Source of the DNA: Emydura subglobosa
Taxonomy: Eukaryota > Chordata > Testudines > Chelidae
Length of the DNA: 64,000 nt
Direction of reading: 5' to 3'
NCBI GenBank assembly: GCA_007922225.1
Contig: ML679960.1
Location: forward strand, 5,914,527-5,978,526
Below, piece after piece: positions 60,521-64,000 of the stretch. The notes beneath the pieces were generated by a model that had not been told where the DNA came from, searched no databases, and saw only the letters and a program-made list of their open reading frames with translations. Numbering within the stretch: position 1 is the first letter of the stretch; each line of letters opens with the position of its first letter. The translations under genes were made by a program, and so were the position numbers.

Positions 60521-63500
60521 ATGCATTAAAAATTGATAAACTGAAGTAAAGAAAACCACATCCATCTAAAGACTTTTGGATTTGCCTAACAAACTTTAGT
60601 GATCCAGTTATAAATGAAGCATCTGTACATTTTTGTGCATTACATTAAGAAAGATTGCAATTTTTAATGTTCTATCAGAGATCAATGGAATGGTTCAAAT
60701 ATAATAAACTACCCAGCAAAGTTTTGATTTAGATAATTTTAGCTTTGCCTGAGGTCACTTAACATAGAATATAAATTCTAACTTGAAAGAGGTACTGCAA
60801 CAGTAGTAGGTTAAAATGCAAGAGGACAAAGCCTTCTCAAAAAACTTTTCTATCAGCAATAAAGAACATCAGACAATGTTCAGGGACAATCCTGTGGTTG
60901 ATTAATTTTTTATAAGGCCCAAGGAAGTCTTTTGCTTTCCACAGAAAGATTCAAATGAAAAGCAACTGTCCATGCTAACATCTGGCCTGTGTCATGCCAT
61001 CTGTAATTCAGTCAAACTAAAAATAATTGAAATAGTATTTTATGCTCATTTAAGCTGCCTGCTTTAACCTTTCATGACCGTTTCCCTCTGCCATTTTTGT
61101 GCAATGTGTTTGAAACAAACTCTCATAAATATATGAATGTCAACTGAAGTCAAGCTATTCTCCATATAAATATATAATACATTTGTGAGACTGATTCTGA
61201 GGGCAATAATGGTAAAATATTACCAGGTTAATAGGAAGTTTGGAATAGGTGTTATACTTTGCAGTTTGAAGTAACCTTTCTTTACCAAGGAAAAGGCCAC
61301 TGCTTTGGGATTGGAAGAATCACTATTTCATCTCAAACTGTTTTTAAAAGATAAATGTAGGATAACTGTTCTAAAAGCTACCTGGGATGGATGTATTGTA
61401 CATGGGGCATCTGTCAGGTTCTTTTCTGATAGTTGTCTAAGTGTATGTATTTCCTTTGTCCCTAAAGTCCCTTGCCCAGTTCCCAGGCTTAATAATTCTA
61501 TAGGTGAAGAGAGTGGTTGGGTTTTTAGCCTCTGTTGACCTGTTCAACCTTTCTCTGAGGACGAGGTAGAGAAGATCTGTGTAGCCATGGTTTCTTATCC
61601 CTGATGAACAACATCTGCATCAGGAGCTCATGATGATTGATTCACTATAGAATGCAGGCAGTACATCTCACTGTGTGTTCTCCTGTACTCCTGAGACTAT
61701 GTGCTATTGTGCAACTCCTGTTCCAGCCCTGCATACTGCTGAGAACTGTAGATTAATTTACACTGAAAATCATGGGAATCTAGCTTTTTTCTAAGCAGAT
61801 GGCAGATGCCAAATCTTTGTGATGCATGGACTATATGAACAGGCATAAATGAATAGCTGTAACAGTGTAGTAGCTACACAGTGACTTTTATTAAAATCTG
61901 TCTTACATTAAACTTGCTGCGTTATACTCTGATAATTATGTAATTAGTTTTTTTCAGCATACCAAGCTCACAAATATGTGCTCATCATAGGTTGCTTTCA
62001 CTTATCCCTCCATTACAAGCAACCACCCCCCTTCCTTCCTATATAACTGTTTTTAATTTCTAGGTCAAACCAAATATGTAACTATGTATCCTGTACTCAC
62101 CTCTAGACTGGGAGGGATCAGGTGTCATCATGCTACAAGAGCAGAGCAGCAGAATAGATTTGCACTGGTGACTGTGTCCTACGGTTGTGTGTTTCCTCTA
62201 CAGTGAATATACTCTAAGTCAAATGTTGGAAGGTTAGAAGTCGTTCTGGAGTTTAAGTACATTGGATCAGACCTTCAATGGATATAAATTAAAGTAACAT
62301 CACTGATTACACCAGCTGAAGATCTGACTTTCTCTTTTTTTCATTACACTACTTTCTTCTTCCTTTTTAAAATTTATATTTTTAAAGTTTATATTTCAGT
62401 GTTCTTTTTATTTTTATTGTTTACTCTTTATTTTCTAGAGTGCCTATTCTCAGCAGCTGTTTTATTTCATTTTATTTATTGAACTCCAAGTACTACTTGC
62501 TCTTTTATTTGGGGAATTTGGAGGTATCTGATAAATAGCAGGTTGGATTGTAGGAATGGGCCATCATGTAGACTGAATTAATGGGTGACACATTAAAGTA
62601 ATTTTTCACATTATGATTTCTTTTTGTTCTCTTAATATATATGAGAGAGGTAATAAAGTTTGAATGGAGAAAATGATCACTGTCATTTGCAACTTGATCA
62701 AAATGAAAGTGGGATAGAATTAGTAGGGTTAGCGGTAATGAATTAACATTTGGCTGGGATTGAAAGCTATAGTATACATTTCCATCTACCTCAAGTTCCT
62801 TAAATTTAACCTTAAGAAATTAATAAATAAATCATTCAAATAACCAAACTTTACATATAGGTGTTATCACTTATTTTCTGTTTTACAGACTCTCCTTTAC
62901 TTAAGACATTCATAATCTTGCTTTCCGTTCAATTAAACTCAAGTGTACCCTTTAAAATTCATATTTAGGTAGAACATGCAAAATCTTGTCATGCGTATGC
63001 ATAAACAAATGTACTGATGTAGAGTCCAGCTTGAATCTTCTGAAGTCAATGGCAAAATATCCATTGACTTCAAAGATAAGAGGATCCAGACCATAAAACA
63101 AATAGCATGAGAAACAGAGTTTATTTTCTTTGTTCACTAATGATATAAATGATATTTGCTTAGTCACAGCTGACCTTTCAATGTTTGCTCTTTCAAACAC
63201 ACGTGTGGCTTATCCATTACCAATACACATTTTTTCTTACACTTGCACTCATTTAGCTAATTGTTTGAATAAATTAACCCATTTAATTATGAATTTTCTG
63301 CACTCTGTGTTGTTTAGAGTTAGATTCTGATCTCTTTACTCAGTTGGGTTAGTCCTTTATTCCATAACTGTTCCCATTAAGTTCAATAGGACCACTTGTG
63401 GAGTCAATCAACATGAGTAAGTGGACAGAATTTGGCCCTTAGGAATTTCCTTGAAAATTTTAAAGAAGCCTATTCTACTACCATGCTTTTTCTCACTTTA

Positions 63501-64000
63501 TGTATCCTCCAGTTTTTATTTAGTCAAGGCCTGAGTGATCCCTAAAAATGTCTTGAGATATTTTGATAGCTTTTTAAAATTTAGGTGGAATAAAAAGTTA
63601 TACCACAGCCTTTTTGTATAGCTTAATAATTGTTCATTATAAAGAAATTATGTAGAAATATTAAGTTCATTTTTCTTTGGTGGTTAGAATATTCATTTTG
63701 TTAGATTATCATTAAATCTAGGTCAATAACCATGATATTTAGAAATAGTGGCTTTTTGTACATATACAGACTAGAAATGACCATAGCATGCTCTGCCCTG
63801 TATTTATGCATACTAAAACCATTTGCTTTATTTATTATTCATATATGCCCATAAGTTTGACTGGAGCTGCTTGGTCGAAAGGAAGTATGAAGAAGGTGAT
63901 TTGGGCATTCTTCAATAATGGAAACCTGTAGTTTAAACACTGGACACCTTTAATATGCTCAGACCATAGCTAGGTGTGCAGCTGATATTGTCATGATATA
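60521..64000. other. No gene; intron sequence with ancient repeat fragments
   Basis: Fragments of the palindromic family: about 62265-62330 (TCAGACCTTCAATGG ... AAGATCTGA), 63030-63100 (TTGACTTCAAAG core) and 63315-63440 (TTACTCAGTT ... GAATTTGGCCC). No exon recognised. Confidence 0.5.

Noticed and set aside
59761..60565. Several proline- or glycine-rich ORFs on both strands
   Set aside because: They are translations of the GC-rich degenerate repeat in alternative frames.

Overview
The window is vertebrate nuclear DNA: AT-rich, CpG-poor, almost free of coding sequence and full of decayed transposable elements. The repeat set (CR1 LINEs, a Penelope-like element with its characteristic 3' tail, hAT elements with 8-bp target duplications, a short palindromic element beginning AGGGTGACCAGAT, several TG...CA LTRs, tRNA-like SINE pieces, MIR-like and L2-like remnants) is what I would expect of a non-avian reptile. 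A turtle is most likely, but this rests on memory of those families, not on a search.

Only one exon can be supported. At 44633-44738 on the plus strand a short exon with a textbook acceptor and a perfect CAG|GTAAGT donor opens with ATG and encodes 27 codons plus one base, beginning [14 protein letters not shown] recognise this as the signal-peptide exon of IL1RAPL1 (interleukin-1 receptor accessory protein-like 1), a synaptic adhesion receptor whose mammalian gene exceeds 1 Mb and has very large introns. Everything upstream is therefore most simply the end of the intron before the first coding exon, and everything downstream is the start of the next intron. The exon is too short to stand out as an open reading frame, and none of the longer ORFs in the window looks like a host gene.

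Layout: 1-890, Ty3/Gypsy pol remnant with polypurine tract and LTR. 3590-3780, MIR-like SINE. 4219-6127, Penelope-like element in head-to-head inverted form (RT and GIY-YIG remnants). 6760-9530, antisense CR1 remnants interrupted by a small inverted Penelope insertion. 12074-12160, a 59-bp Penelope end with 14-bp target duplications. 16016-16275, CpG-rich MITE. 17654-18405, solo LTR with a 49-bp internal tandem repeat. 21358-21738 and 24102-24394, short hAT elements. 22372-22780, 25512-26100 and 28331-29391, LTR-like sequences. 35505-36110, antisense L2-like LINE. 36784-37481, hAT element carrying a second element. 37690-37952, tRNA-like inverted SINE split by a palindromic hAT-type MITE. 38550-39362, antisense CR1 3' end. 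44633-44738, the IL1RAPL1 exon. 45958-45984, G-rich tract. 46795-47010, MIR-like SINE. 49542-49640, hAT end. 55440-55700, second inverted SINE. 58551-58793, MITE. 59935-60520, GC-rich repeat. The rest is unique-looking or unrecognised intronic sequence.

I found no novel gene system. The points worth a second look are the receptor exon with its 27-T acceptor tract, the inverted and micro-sized Penelope insertions with clear target duplications, a hammerhead-like core in the Penelope tail, and a MITE inserted precisely into a palindromic tRNA-derived SINE.
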